Positions 10,252 to 19,625 of a stretch of DNA of 64,000 nucleotides are shown here, in pieces. Location: NCBI GenBank assembly GCA_009844085.1, contig VYCF01000055.1:54585-118584 (forward strand), given 5' to 3'. Each line of letters begins with the position of its first letter. Position 1 is the stretch's first letter. The DNA is from Gammaproteobacteria bacterium (GTDB taxonomy: Bacteria; Pseudomonadota; Gammaproteobacteria; Pseudomonadales; Pseudohongiellaceae). A program made the translations under genes and the position numbers. Under the pieces are notes generated by a model. The model was not told where the DNA came from. It saw nothing but the letters and a program-made list of their open reading frames with translations, and did no database searches.

Positions 10252-12984
10252 TTGGATAATTTCCTGCTGGGCTTGAGCGAGTTTTTCGAGCGCCTTCCGA
10301 ATCGCGTGCTCGGCGCGCGCAGTTTCGTGCTCACCGGCGTGGTAGTGATCTCCATCCTGATGATCTGGGGAATTTTCACCCGCACCGAGATGGATCTCAG
10401 CACGGACGCTTACCTGGACGACACCGACCCCGCCATTCAGGCGCTCGATGAATACCGGCGCCAGTTCGGTAGCGACGATTCGGTCCTGCTCGTCTACCGG
10501 GCGCTCGACGGAGATGTGTTTTCCCGCGAATCCCTGTCTGCGGTTCAGCAGCTTACCGACGATTTGCGCAACTGGCAGGATCTCGACCCGGCCGACTTTC
10601 CGGTAGAAATCAGCAATGTGCCGGTGGATTTCAACGAACTCAACCATATTCGCAGGGTGCAGTCGGTAGCCAACGTCCGTTTCCAGCGCAACGAAGGCGA
10701 TACCTTGCTGTCGCTACGGCTGGTGCCGGCGGAACTGCCCGAATCCGATGCGGAACTGGCGCAAATCAAGGCTCGCGCCCTGGCCCAGGAAGACCTGTTC
10801 GGCATGATGTATTCGGCGAACGCCGAGTACGGCATGCTCATGATCCAGACCGATTTCGGCATGCAGCCGGTCGCGGACTACGTGCCCGCGGTCGATGCGC
10901 CCGATATCTCGCTCGACGCGAGCTTCGATTTTTCCGGCGACGGATTCCTCGAACTCGATTTCGACGAGGAAGCCGAGATCACGGAGGTCGATTTCGAACC
11001 GGTCGACGTTTTTTCCTATTCCGCCTTTCACGTCGCCACCACGGCGATCTGGCAGCAATACGAAGACCGTCTCGAGTATTACCCCGTCGGCGCCCCGCCG
11101 ACCATGGCCTTCATGCTCGACACGATCAATCAGTTGTACGTGCTCGGCATACTCATGGTGCTGATCTTCATCATGCTGTTATGGATCCTGTTTCGATCGT
11201 TCAGCGCCGTGCTCTGGCCCATACTCACGATCGCCCTCAGCGTGGCCTGGACCTGGGGAGTGACGGTCTGGCTGGGCATAGAGGTTTCGACATTCATCTC
11301 GCTCACGGTTCTGCTGATATTCGCGGTGGGCATCGCCGACTGCGTGCACGTGATGAACGCGTATTTCTCCTACCGCCGCGAGGGGGAAGAGCACTATCGC
11401 GCGATTTCCCGCTCCTTCGGGCGCACGGGACTCGCGCTGCTGGTCACGACCTTGACCACTTCGGCGGGAGTGCTGGCGCTTACCACGTCGGAACTTCTGC
11501 CGATGCAGGTGTTCGGCTTCATGTCCGCCGCCGGCGTCGTGCTGGCCTTTCTCTTTACCGTGATATTGCTGCCGATCTTGCTCGACATATGGCACCCGGG
11601 CTTTCCGGGGCACGAAAAGCTGTCGATTCCCGACCGTCTCGCACGTGTTTGGAACGGAATCAAACGCGACCGGAAGATCGCGCTCATCGCTATCTATGCG
11701 GTTCTGCTATACGCAGGCCTTGGCTTCGGCGTGGGCAGTTACATCCTGTTCATCAGCTTTCTCACTTATGCCGTTGTGAACTGGCATCAGCAGATTCTGC
11801 AAGTCGTTCCCTATATCGTCGCGCGCCGGCCCTGGCAGATAGTGATTGTGTTCGCAGGCATTTTCGGAATTTGCGTGTATGGCGCGACCCGTGTGGAAAT
11901 CGACACCAATATTTCCGAACTGGTCAAGGAAGATCATCCGCTGCGCCAGGCTTACGAGGTCGTCGACGCGAACATGGCCGGTTCCCAGAGCATGGTCATC
12001 GTGATCGATACCAATGTCGACGAAGGCATGCTCGACCCGCGCATTTTGCAGGCAGTGGATGACCTTGAGGGCCGCATTCTCGAATCCCAGGCCGAACACC
12101 TGACCCGCACGTATTCGCTGGTGAATATCGTCAAGGACACCAACGAGGTAATGAACGACGGCGACCCGGATTTTTATCGCGTGCCGGAAACGCGGCAGAT
12201 GGTTTCCCAGTTGCTCTACCTGTTCAACAGCGCCAATCCCGAAGACCGCCGCGCGCTGGTCTCGGACGACTACAGCAAGGCCCAGGTCACGCTCAATATC
12301 CGAAATTCGAGCACCAACGAGTACCAGGGTTTTTTCGATAATATCGGCGACGAAATCGAGGCCAGCTTCGCGCATTTACGCAACGATTTTCCCGAGATGG
12401 AAATCAATCTGACCGGCAGCATGGCCCTGCTGTGGCGCATGTCGGATGAAATATCGAGATCCCAGGTCGAGAGTTTCGCCATCGCTCTCGCGGTCATCAG
12501 CGTAATGCTGATCGTCACCCTCGGTTCCCTGCAAGGCGGCCTCATCGCCATGGTGCCCAATCTGATTCCGGCATTTCTGGGATTCGGCCTGATGGGACTT
12601 GCCGGCATCCCGCTCGACGCCGACACCTTGCTCGTCGCCCCGGTCATCATCGGCATCGCGGTGGACGACACGATCCATTTCATGACGCACTACCGGGTGC
12701 AATTGATCAAGACCGGCAGTATCAGCGAATCCCTGCGCCTGACGATCAGTCACGTGGGCCAGGCGGTGATGTTCACCACGATGGTGCTCGGGCTCGGTTT
12801 CATGCTGCTCAGTTTTTCCGACTATCTCGGCATGGCGAGAATGGGATTTTTCGGCTCGCTCGCGATCATCATGGCCCTGGCTTGCGACCTGTTTCTGATT
12901 CCGGCGTTGATCATGATTTTCAAGCCGACTTTCGGCGTCAAGAACGCCGACCGGCGGATCACTTTCCTGGAGAGCCCGGCATGA
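10252..12984 (+). CDS. MMPL/RND-superfamily exporter
   Basis: 910 residues from TTG 10252; an in-frame TGA at 10228 leaves no ATG or GTG upstream. Two-half RND architecture: a first TM near residues 25-43, a periplasmic domain (about 45-285), a TM bundle (about 300-450), more TMs around 490-560, a second periplasmic domain, then the terminal TM bundle. Motif-like segments are GIADCVHVMNAYFSYRREGE and GIAVDDTIHFMTHYRVQL. Relatives move lipids, hopanoids or pigments using the proton gradient. It overlaps the next gene by ATGA. The substrate cannot be deduced. Confidence 0.85.
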   Translation: MDNFLLGLSEFFERLPNRVLGARSFVLTGVVVISILMIWGIFTRTEMDLSTDAYLDDTDPAIQALDEYRRQFGSDDSVLLVYRALDGDVFSRESLSAVQQLTDDLRNWQDLDPADFPVEISNVPVDFNELNHIRRVQSVANVRFQRNEGDTLLSLRLVPAELPESDAELAQIKARALAQEDLFGMMYSANAEYGMLMIQTDFGMQPVADYVPAVDAPDISLDASFDFSGDGFLELDFDEEAEITEVDFEPVDVFSYSAFHVATTAIWQQYEDRLEYYPVGAPPTMAFMLDTINQLYVLGILMVLIFIMLLWILFRSFSAVLWPILTIALSVAWTWGVTVWLGIEVSTFISLTVLLIFAVGIADCVHVMNAYFSYRREGEEHYRAISRSFGRTGLALLVTTLTTSAGVLALTTSELLPMQVFGFMSAAGVVLAFLFTVILLPILLDIWHPGFPGHEKLSIPDRLARVWNGIKRDRKIALIAIYAVLLYAGLGFGVGSYILFISFLTYAVVNWHQQILQVVPYIVARRPWQIVIVFAGIFGICVYGATRVEIDTNISELVKEDHPLRQAYEVVDANMAGSQSMVIVIDTNVDEGMLDPRILQAVDDLEGRILESQAEHLTRTYSLVNIVKDTNEVMNDGDPDFYRVPETRQMVSQLLYLFNSANPEDRRALVSDDYSKAQVTLNIRNSSTNEYQGFFDNIGDEIEASFAHLRNDFPEMEINLTGSMALLWRMSDEISRSQVESFAIALAVISVMLIVTLGSLQGGLIAMVPNLIPAFLGFGLMGLAGIPLDADTLLVAPVIIGIAVDDTIHFMTHYRVQLIKTGSISESLRLTISHVGQAVMFTTMVLGLGFMLLSFSDYLGMARMGFFGSLAIIMALACDLFLIPALIMIFKPTFGVKNADRRITFLESPA

Positions 12985-13901
12985 ATGCCCGTGTCATCGC
13001 ATTGTTCGCCCTGCTCGCCGCGGCCTGGCCGCTGGCGGCCCTCGCCCAGCCGGAATCGTCCGCTACAGCGCCTGCAACGGCTTTTCCCGATGGCCGCGAA
13101 ATCATGGAACAGGTAGAGGAATACCAGCGGGCGACTTCCGATTCGGCATTCAACCGCATGCAGCTTTCGACTTGCCGTTTCGGCGTCAGCGAAAACCGCA
13201 TTACCTGCGCGGAACGCCCCCGGGTCAAGGCGCTGGAATCGGTCGGCAAGAATTACGGGCCCGAGGGTCTCGACAGCCGCGCCGTCACCATCGTGCTCGA
13301 ACCCGCCGACGAGCGTGGCATCGGTCTGCTCAGTTACGTCTATGACGACGCCGACCGGCAAAACGAGTCCTGGATCTATCTTTCCGCGCTCGGACGCGTC
13401 AAGCGCATCGCCAGCGGCAATTCCGACGAGGAATCCGAAGCCGCTTCGCTGTTCGGCTCCGAGTTCACGACCGAGGACATGGACACCGGCAAGCTCGATC
13501 AATACGAGATCAATGTGCTTGAAGAGTCCACCGAGGGCGGCCGGGAAGTCTGGGTGATCGAACTCGTACCCAACGAGGAACGCGCCAGGGAAACCCGTTA
13601 CGGCCGTATCGTCAATTACATCGACAAGGAACGTCATGTCGCCTTGCGGACCGACCTGTACGATCACTACGGCAATGAAATCAAGCGGATGCTTGCGTCC
13701 CGGGTGGAATTGTTCGACGGCATCTGGATGGCGAGGTCGGTGACGATGATGAACCTGATCACCAACCGGCTGTCGAATATGGCGGTTCTCGAGATTTATA
13801 CCGGCATCAATGTCGATGACGAAGTTCTCACGCAGCGAACGCTTACCGATGCCGCCTTCCGGGAAACCCAACTGCAAGAAATCCGCGACCAGGTTGAATA
13901 A
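12981..13901 (+). CDS. LolA-like outer-membrane lipoprotein-sorting family protein
   Basis: 306 residues from ATG 12981, which overlaps the exporter stop (ATGA). Sec signal peptide to about residue 23 (LAAAWPLAALAQ). The mature part resembles the LolA-like family found next to MMPL exporters (LLSYVYDDADRQNESWIYL, RVKRIASGNSDEESEAASLF, FDGIWMARSVTMMN). Likely a periplasmic carrier of a hydrophobic cargo between the exporter and the beta-barrel encoded next (inference). It is not canonical LolA, being about 100 residues longer and lying outside any lol context. Confidence 0.75.
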   Translation: MNARVIALFALLAAAWPLAALAQPESSATAPATAFPDGREIMEQVEEYQRATSDSAFNRMQLSTCRFGVSENRITCAERPRVKALESVGKNYGPEGLDSRAVTIVLEPADERGIGLLSYVYDDADRQNESWIYLSALGRVKRIASGNSDEESEAASLFGSEFTTEDMDTGKLDQYEINVLEESTEGGREVWVIELVPNEERARETRYGRIVNYIDKERHVALRTDLYDHYGNEIKRMLASRVELFDGIWMARSVTMMNLITNRLSNMAVLEIYTGINVDDEVLTQRTLTDAAFRETQLQEIRDQVE

Positions 13902-15315
13902 GCTGAGTCTTCTGGCTTCGATCGGAGCCGCGGGTCTGTTGCCATTGTCAGCATTGGCTCAACCCGCCGACGATCCGGCGCCTGCCGACGAGTTTGAGCT
14001 CGATCTCGGTTTTGACGATGAACTGTTCGCCGATGCTTTCGAGGAAGACGAAGACGAGCGGGAAGAGTCCTGGCTCGACGATTTCACGATTCGCATCAGC
14101 CAGCAGGTTTTCGGACAGGTAAACCGGCACACGCTCGAACTGCTGCCAGGTTTCAGTTTTCCGCGCGAGCCGACGATCGAGAGCAACCGGCTCGGGGTGA
14201 ATATCCGCTATCAGAATCTGTTTGCCAATGGCTGGCTGCTGCAGGCCAGCGGCCAGTCGCGAATCTACTGGAACGAGGACTACGAATACATCGCCAACGG
14301 CGACAGGATCGAAGAAGAATCGCGGATCAACGAATTTTTCGTCCAGCGCAGTTTCGGCGCGCATAGCATCAAGCTGGGCAACCAGACCGTGGTCTGGGGT
14401 GAAACGGTCGGCAATTCGGTGCTCGATGTGATCAACATTGCCGAATTCCGCGATTTCACGATCATCGACATCGAAGACGCCCGCCTGAACCAGCCCATGC
14501 TGGTCTGGGACTACTTCTCGGAAAACTCGGGCAGCTTTTCCACCTTCCTCACGCTATATCCTGAATTCAACCCGGCGCCGGTAAGAGGCAGTCCGCTGTT
14601 TTTCGATCCCGGCTACCACCTGCCGGATTTCGAACGAAACGGGGACATCCTGTTCGAGGTGGGCAGCCAGTGGCGTTACTCGATCGAGCGCAGCGATTTC
14701 GCCGTGATGGCGGCATACCTGATCGAGAACCAGTTGCGCTGGGAGCCGCCGCGGCCCGGCACTCGCGACTCCCTGGCGAAGAAGAACGACTTCGTGCTGC
14801 TCGGCTTCAGCGCCAATCGCGCCATCGGCGACATGTTGCTCAATTTCGACCTGGCGTACAGCCACGGTATCCTGGCCAACAGTTTCAGCCTGCCGGGCAC
14901 AACAGGTCTTTCGGCGCCGGTCGATCTGGAAAAGAACCAGATCGGCACTTCCTTCGGCCTTGAATACAGCATCAGCAACGAACAGAACGTCAGTTTCGGC
15001 GTCGCGGCGCAGAAACTGCTCGATCTGAACGAGGGATTGCCCGCGGGTCCACTAATGCAGAACGACGACTTCTTCGGCAATTGGCTGGTGCGTTACAGCA
15101 ACAGTCTGCTCGATGGCGACCTGGTGCTTTCTTCGACGATCTTCGGCGACCTGGAAGGGGATTCCCTGCTCGGGCAATTCGGAGTCGATTACACGATCGA
15201 CGATAATTGGTCGATCAGCAGCCAGATCGTCGCCATCAGCGGCAAGATACCTTCGCCGATGGTGTTCTTCGACGAAGACGTGCGCCTCGGCGCCACGATC
15301 AGTTTCTCATTCTGA
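13894..15315 (+). CDS. DUF1302-type outer-membrane beta-barrel protein
   Basis: 473 residues from TTG 13894, overlapping the previous stop by 8 nt. That start gives a clean signal peptide (NKLSLLASIGAAGLLPLSALAQ) where a start at 13810 does not. An acidic linker (about 25-60) precedes a barrel of alternating strands ending in the OMP signature SFSF. The segment GNQTVVWGETVGNSVLDVIN matches the conserved core of DUF1302 proteins. With the MMPL exporter and LolA-like protein it may complete a route to the outer membrane. It ends tail-to-tail with cobC, overlapping it by 9 nt. Confidence 0.75.
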   Translation: MNKLSLLASIGAAGLLPLSALAQPADDPAPADEFELDLGFDDELFADAFEEDEDEREESWLDDFTIRISQQVFGQVNRHTLELLPGFSFPREPTIESNRLGVNIRYQNLFANGWLLQASGQSRIYWNEDYEYIANGDRIEEESRINEFFVQRSFGAHSIKLGNQTVVWGETVGNSVLDVINIAEFRDFTIIDIEDARLNQPMLVWDYFSENSGSFSTFLTLYPEFNPAPVRGSPLFFDPGYHLPDFERNGDILFEVGSQWRYSIERSDFAVMAAYLIENQLRWEPPRPGTRDSLAKKNDFVLLGFSANRAIGDMLLNFDLAYSHGILANSFSLPGTTGLSAPVDLEKNQIGTSFGLEYSISNEQNVSFGVAAQKLLDLNEGLPAGPLMQNDDFFGNWLVRYSNSLLDGDLVLSSTIFGDLEGDSLLGQFGVDYTIDDNWSISSQIVAISGKIPSPMVFFDEDVRLGATISFSF

Positions 15316-16341
15316 GGTAGTGGTTACCGGCGACCGCTTCGAGGCCAAGGCTTCCGCGAGCCGCTCTTCGGCGCAGGCATCGGGGGGAATGCCGATTCGC
15401 AGATGACGCCGTGACCAGGAGAAACGGCGTACGTAAATGCCGCGGTCGGCCAAATGTGTCCAGACCTGGTGGGCGTCTTCGGTTTCCACGTATTGAAACA
15501 GGTCCGTGCCGCCCACTACGCGACAATGGCCTTGTTCCAGCAAGTTTCGCAACCTTCGCGCGGCCGCGGCAAGCCGAGTGCGTGTCTGGGTTTGCCAGGA
15601 GCTATCCGAATAGGCGGCAGCGCCGATGGATAGCGCCGGCGCCGATACGCACCAAAATCCCAGCCTTTCAGCCATCGCCTGGCGCAGTCCGGCAGGGGCT
15701 AGCAGGGCGCCAAGACGCAGTCCGGCCAAACCGAAGAACTTGCCGATGGATCGAAGCACGAGCAAGTTGCCGCTGCCGGCCATCGGGGCAAGGCTCAGTT
15801 CCGGTTCGAGATCGGCGAAAGCCTCATCGACGATCAGCCAGCCGCCGCGCCTGTTCAAACGGTTCAGCGCTCCGGTCAGTTCAGCTCGTTCGAAGCGCCT
15901 GCCGTCGGGATTGTTCGGATTGCAGATCACCACGGCATCCGCCGCAGCCGCCTCAGTGAGCGGGTCGCCGGTTTCGACCAGCTCGCAACCCGCTTGCTTC
16001 CAGACATCCGCGTGATCGCCGTAGCTTGGCGCGAGGATGACGACGCGCCGAGGTTTGAGCCATGGTTTCATAACACTCGGCAACAGCCGGATCAGCAGTT
16101 CGCTGCCGGGCGCAGCCAGCACGGTCTCCTGCCGGGCGCCGAAAGCCGCCGCCATAGCCGCGGTGCAAGCGGCGAGATCCATTGTTGCGGGAAGCCGGTC
16201 CAGACCCCTGAAGTGGGTTTCCCGAGCGGGCCAGGGCCATGGATTGATTCCCGTTGAAAGGTCAATCCAGGGCTCGGGCGCATCAGGGAAGCGGCGGCGC
16301 ATCGAACTTAATTCCCCCCCATGCCTGTCGGTGATGGTCAT
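15307..16341 (-). CDS. cobC: threonine-phosphate decarboxylase-like PLP enzyme (cobalamin assembly)
   Basis: 344 residues from the ATG at 16341, which overlaps the cbiB stop (ATGA); a start 14 codons earlier would lie inside cbiB. PLP aminotransferase fold I with HGG near the N-terminus, LSTGINPWPWP, APSYGDHADVW, CNPNNPDGRRF, DEAFADLEPE and the PLP lysine in SIGKFFGLAGLRLG. CobC (Salmonella CobD) makes aminopropanol phosphate from threonine phosphate, the moiety CbiB attaches to cobyric acid. A histidinol-phosphate aminotransferase is the sequence-level alternative, but context decides. Last gene of the B12 operon. Confidence 0.87.
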   Translation of the reverse strand: MTITDRHGGELSSMRRRFPDAPEPWIDLSTGINPWPWPARETHFRGLDRLPATMDLAACTAAMAAAFGARQETVLAAPGSELLIRLLPSVMKPWLKPRRVVILAPSYGDHADVWKQAGCELVETGDPLTEAAAADAVVICNPNNPDGRRFERAELTGALNRLNRRGGWLIVDEAFADLEPELSLAPMAGSGNLLVLRSIGKFFGLAGLRLGALLAPAGLRQAMAERLGFWCVSAPALSIGAAAYSDSSWQTQTRTRLAAAARRLRNLLEQGHCRVVGGTDLFQYVETEDAHQVWTHLADRGIYVRRFSWSRRHLRIGIPPDACAEERLAEALASKRSPVTTTSE

Positions 16342-17300
16342 CGCATCAGTTCCGGCAGCGCGGCAGCGCACAAGAGCGCGCATCCCAGCAACATAGTCTT
16401 GCGGTACAGCGCCAATGCGTGGCGCAAATCGGCAGGGTCCGGCAATTTGGCGCCTGCATTGAGCCAGGGCTCGTCTGCGATGGTTTCGCCGTAGGCGCGC
16501 GGTCCCGACAACCTGATGTCGAGCGCTCCTGCCGCCGCGCTTTCAGGCCAGCCGGCATTGGGCGATCGATGCCGGCTCGCATCGCGCCACATTACGCGAA
16601 AGGCCGCGGCCCCAAGGCTCGCCGCGGCAACAAGCAACGCCGTCAGCCGCGCCGGTACGAAATTTGCCACATCATCCAGGCGAGCCGCGAATCCGCCGAA
16701 TGCCGCAAACCGCGCATTGCGATGGCCGAGCATCGAATCCAGAGTGTTGATCGCCTTGTAGGCCGCGATGCCGGGAAGGCCGAGAAGCGCGCCCCAGAAC
16801 AAGGGCGCGACCACGCCATCGGAGGCGTTTTCGAACAGACTTTCGATGGAGGCGCTCGAAATCGTCTCCTGCGGAAGCCGTTGCGTTTCGCGGCCCACGA
16901 TTTTCCCCGCTGCGGTTCGCGCTGCGTCCAGTTCTTTCGCGACAAGAGAATCGCGTACCGCGGCGACATGCTCGTGGAGACTGCGGCTGCTGATCAGGCT
17001 CGAAGCGATCGCCGCCTCGACCCAAAAGCCCGCGAGAGACGCAGGCATGAGCAGGGACACGCACAACCCGGTTACGCCGGCAAGCGCAACAATCAAAATC
17101 GTGGTCGTCATACCCGAGCCGTAGCGAAGGACCTGGCCGAATTCCGCTTTGTTCAATCGCATTTCCAGGCCACCGATGGCTTTGCCCAGCCAGACCACCG
17201 GATGCCTGATTCGCCGGTAAAGCCAATCCGGGTACCCGAACAGGATTTCAACCGCCCAGGCCGCGAGCATGAGATCCGCCCCGCCCGGAAAACCGTTCAT
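16338..17300 (-). CDS. cbiB: adenosylcobinamide-phosphate synthase
   Basis: 320 residues from ATG 17300, overlapping the cobQ stop by ATGA. Membrane protein with CbiB motifs: hydrophobic start ADLMLAAWAVEILFGYPDWL, HPVVWLGKAIG, then the conserved ETISSASIESLFENASDGVV and APLFWGALLGLPGIAAYKAINTLDSMLGH, and a C-terminal YRKTMLLGCALL helix. It joins cobyric acid to the aminopropanol(-phosphate) arm at the inner membrane. Also called CobD in the aerobic-pathway nomenclature. Confidence 0.92.
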   Translation of the reverse strand: MNGFPGGADLMLAAWAVEILFGYPDWLYRRIRHPVVWLGKAIGGLEMRLNKAEFGQVLRYGSGMTTTILIVALAGVTGLCVSLLMPASLAGFWVEAAIASSLISSRSLHEHVAAVRDSLVAKELDAARTAAGKIVGRETQRLPQETISSASIESLFENASDGVVAPLFWGALLGLPGIAAYKAINTLDSMLGHRNARFAAFGGFAARLDDVANFVPARLTALLVAAASLGAAAFRVMWRDASRHRSPNAGWPESAAAGALDIRLSGPRAYGETIADEPWLNAGAKLPDPADLRHALALYRKTMLLGCALLCAAALPELMR

Positions 17301-18784
17301 GCCGGGGAGCTCTTTCGCAAACCGGGCCGTGTTGCGCATCCCAGCAAGGCTTCAACGTCAAGAGCCCTTTCCACTCCGTCGGCCAATTCGTCGAGCGAGC
17401 GCTCAACCGCTGCCGCGTAGTCGAGCGTAGCGCTCGCCTCGGCGCCGCACCGGCGCAGCCACGCGCGTCGAAACTCATTGTTCGCGAAGACGCCATGCAG
17501 ATAGCTGCCCTGAACCAGGCCGTCCGCGGAAATCGCGCCATCCGCACGCCCATTGATATCGAACATCGGACGTGCGGTATCACTGCCGCGGGTTCGGCCG
17601 ACATGGATCTCGTATCCGCTCACCGGGAGTCCCGTTCGAACGCAGTTTCCCTCAACGGAGCGCACGGTCTTGTTCGCGGTCATCTCCGTGCGCACATCGA
17701 GCAGACCGAGTCCGGGGCATTCGCCGGGTGGACCGTCGATTCCTTCGCGGTCGACAATGCTTGTGCCCAGCATCTGGAAACCGCCGCAAAGCCCAAGTAC
17801 GCGTCCGCCTGCGCGCGCATGTGCGAGGATGTCGTGGTCCCATCCCTGGGCGCGCAGGAAAGACAAGTCGCCCTGGGTTGACTTGGAACCGAACAGGACT
17901 ATTACGTCGGAGTCCCTGGGCAGCGGTCTCCCCGGAGGCGCCCAGCGGAAATCCACTCCCGGCTCCATTCGCAGCGGGTCGGCATCGTCGAAGTTCGCGA
18001 TTCTGGACAACATGGGCGCCACGACCCGCAAGCCGTCCCCGGCATCGCGCCGGCCGCCTTGCAATACGACTGCGTCTTCCGCAGGCAGACTCGCGACGCA
18101 CGTCAGCCAGGGGATTACGCCGAAACACCGCCATCCCGTGCGCGATTCGATAGCGGCGACGCCCGCATCGAACAGGCTGGGGTCGCCGCGGAATTTGTTG
18201 ACCAGGAAACCCCGAATCATGCCGGCGTCTTCTGGCGACAACACGGCTTGCGTGCCGACAATGCCGGCAATCACGCCGCCCTTGTCGATGTCGCCGATCA
18301 AGACTGCCGGAACCTCTGCTGCGCAGGCGAAACCCATGTTGGCGATATCGCCATCGCGCAGATTTATTTCCGCCGGGCTTCCGGCGCCTTCGACGAATAT
18401 GAGTTCGTGGGATTGCGTCAGCCGTTTGAAGCTCAGCAGCACTTCATCCATGATTTCGCTGCGCCTTTTCATGTAGTCCGCCGCGCTCAAGGTATCGAAG
18501 ACCTTGCCCCGGACGACGACCTGCGCCCCGCGGTCCGTCTCCGGCTTCAGCAGAACCGGATTGAAGTCCACTTTCGGCGCAAGTCCTGCGGCCTGGGCTT
18601 GCAGCGCCTGGGCGCGGCCGATTTCGCCTCCGGCACAGGCCGCTGCGTTATTCGACATGTTCTGGGGTTTGAAGGGAGCTACTTTCAGTCCCCGCCGGCG
18701 CGCGATACGGCATAGCGCTGCAACGACCACGGACTTTCCGACATCGGAGCCCGTACCCTGGATCATCAGCGCTTTGGCTGCCAT
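17297..18784 (-). CDS. cobQ: cobyric acid synthase
   Basis: 495 residues from ATG 18784; a TTG four codons earlier is possible. The N-terminal dethiobiotin synthetase-like ATPase domain has MIQGTGSDVGKSVVVAALCR and PFKPQNMSNNAA. The C-terminal class I glutamine amidotransferase domain has VLGLCGGFQMLG with its nucleophilic Cys. It amidates four side chains of adenosylcobyrinic acid a,c-diamide. The substrate's biosynthetic genes are not in this window, so the operon covers only late assembly. The gap to btuD is 41 nt; cbiB overlaps its stop. Confidence 0.94.
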   Translation of the reverse strand: MAAKALMIQGTGSDVGKSVVVAALCRIARRRGLKVAPFKPQNMSNNAAACAGGEIGRAQALQAQAAGLAPKVDFNPVLLKPETDRGAQVVVRGKVFDTLSAADYMKRRSEIMDEVLLSFKRLTQSHELIFVEGAGSPAEINLRDGDIANMGFACAAEVPAVLIGDIDKGGVIAGIVGTQAVLSPEDAGMIRGFLVNKFRGDPSLFDAGVAAIESRTGWRCFGVIPWLTCVASLPAEDAVVLQGGRRDAGDGLRVVAPMLSRIANFDDADPLRMEPGVDFRWAPPGRPLPRDSDVIVLFGSKSTQGDLSFLRAQGWDHDILAHARAGGRVLGLCGGFQMLGTSIVDREGIDGPPGECPGLGLLDVRTEMTANKTVRSVEGNCVRTGLPVSGYEIHVGRTRGSDTARPMFDINGRADGAISADGLVQGSYLHGVFANNEFRRAWLRRCGAEASATLDYAAAVERSLDELADGVERALDVEALLGCATRPGLRKSSPA

Positions 18785-18825
18785 TGCCGAAGTCAACGAC
18801 TAGGCTGCCACGGGCCGGCAGATGC

Positions 18826-19605
18826 TCATAGCGGCCCCTCAAGATCCACGCGATCCCCTTCGACGCGCCCGCGAACGCCATAGATCTCGCCCAGCCGGGA
18901 AGCGTCAAGCGTCGCGGCACGCGTTCCGTCTGCGACGACGCGGCCGTCCTTCATCCAGATGAGCCGGTCGGCAAAGCGTGCGGCAAGCGAGACATCGTGC
19001 AGGACGACCAATGCGCCCGCGCCCGACAGTACATGGTCGCGGATCAACTCCATGATTCTGAACTTGTGCCGGGGATCGAGCGAGGCCACCGGTTCGTCCG
19101 CGAACAGCAAGGGCGCCTCGGTGGCAAAGGCTCGTGCGCAATGCATCCGCGCCAGTTCGCCGCCGGACAAGGTGTCGGCACGTCTCCCGGCCAGTTCCAG
19201 CAAGTCGCAGGAGGCCAGCGCCGAACGCACTGCCCTGGCGTCCCTGTCGTCAAGCCGGCCGGGAGCGCAGCCCCAGGCGTAGCGACCGAGACTGACCACA
19301 TCGCGCACCGGACTCGGCCAGGCCAGCGGACGCCGCTGGGGAAGGTAGGAGAGCTTTCGCGCCCGCTGCATCGGATCGAGTTCGGCCAGTGCCTGTCCTT
19401 GCAGTCGCACGTTTCCCGAGGCGTTATCCGCGAGACCCAGAATTCCGCGCAGCAGGCTGGTCTTTCCGGCGCCGTTGGGACCGAGCAGCGCCGTGAATTC
19501 GCCGGACCGCAAACTGAAGGAAGCGTTTTCCACCAGCAACTTGCCGCCCGCGCGCACACACAGGTTCTCAACAGTCAGTTCAAACCTTTGTTCACTGTCG
19601 CTCAT
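18826..19605 (-). CDS. btuD: vitamin B12 ABC transporter, ATP-binding protein
   Basis: 259 residues from ATG 19605, preceded by AAGGAG at good spacing; a TTG eight codons earlier overlaps the btuC stop and is less likely. Walker A GPNGAGKTS, signature LSGGELARMH, Walker B LLFADEPVASLDP, and a switch His in VVLHDVSLAARF. FecE/BtuD-type ATPase powering BtuC. Together with btuB, btuF and btuC it forms a complete import path under one riboswitch. Confidence 0.9.
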   Translation of the reverse strand: MSDSEQRFELTVENLCVRAGGKLLVENASFSLRSGEFTALLGPNGAGKTSLLRGILGLADNASGNVRLQGQALAELDPMQRARKLSYLPQRRPLAWPSPVRDVVSLGRYAWGCAPGRLDDRDARAVRSALASCDLLELAGRRADTLSGGELARMHCARAFATEAPLLFADEPVASLDPRHKFRIMELIRDHVLSGAGALVVLHDVSLAARFADRLIWMKDGRVVADGTRAATLDASRLGEIYGVRGRVEGDRVDLEGPL

Positions 19606-19625
19606 GCTCTGTGAACTCCTTGCGT

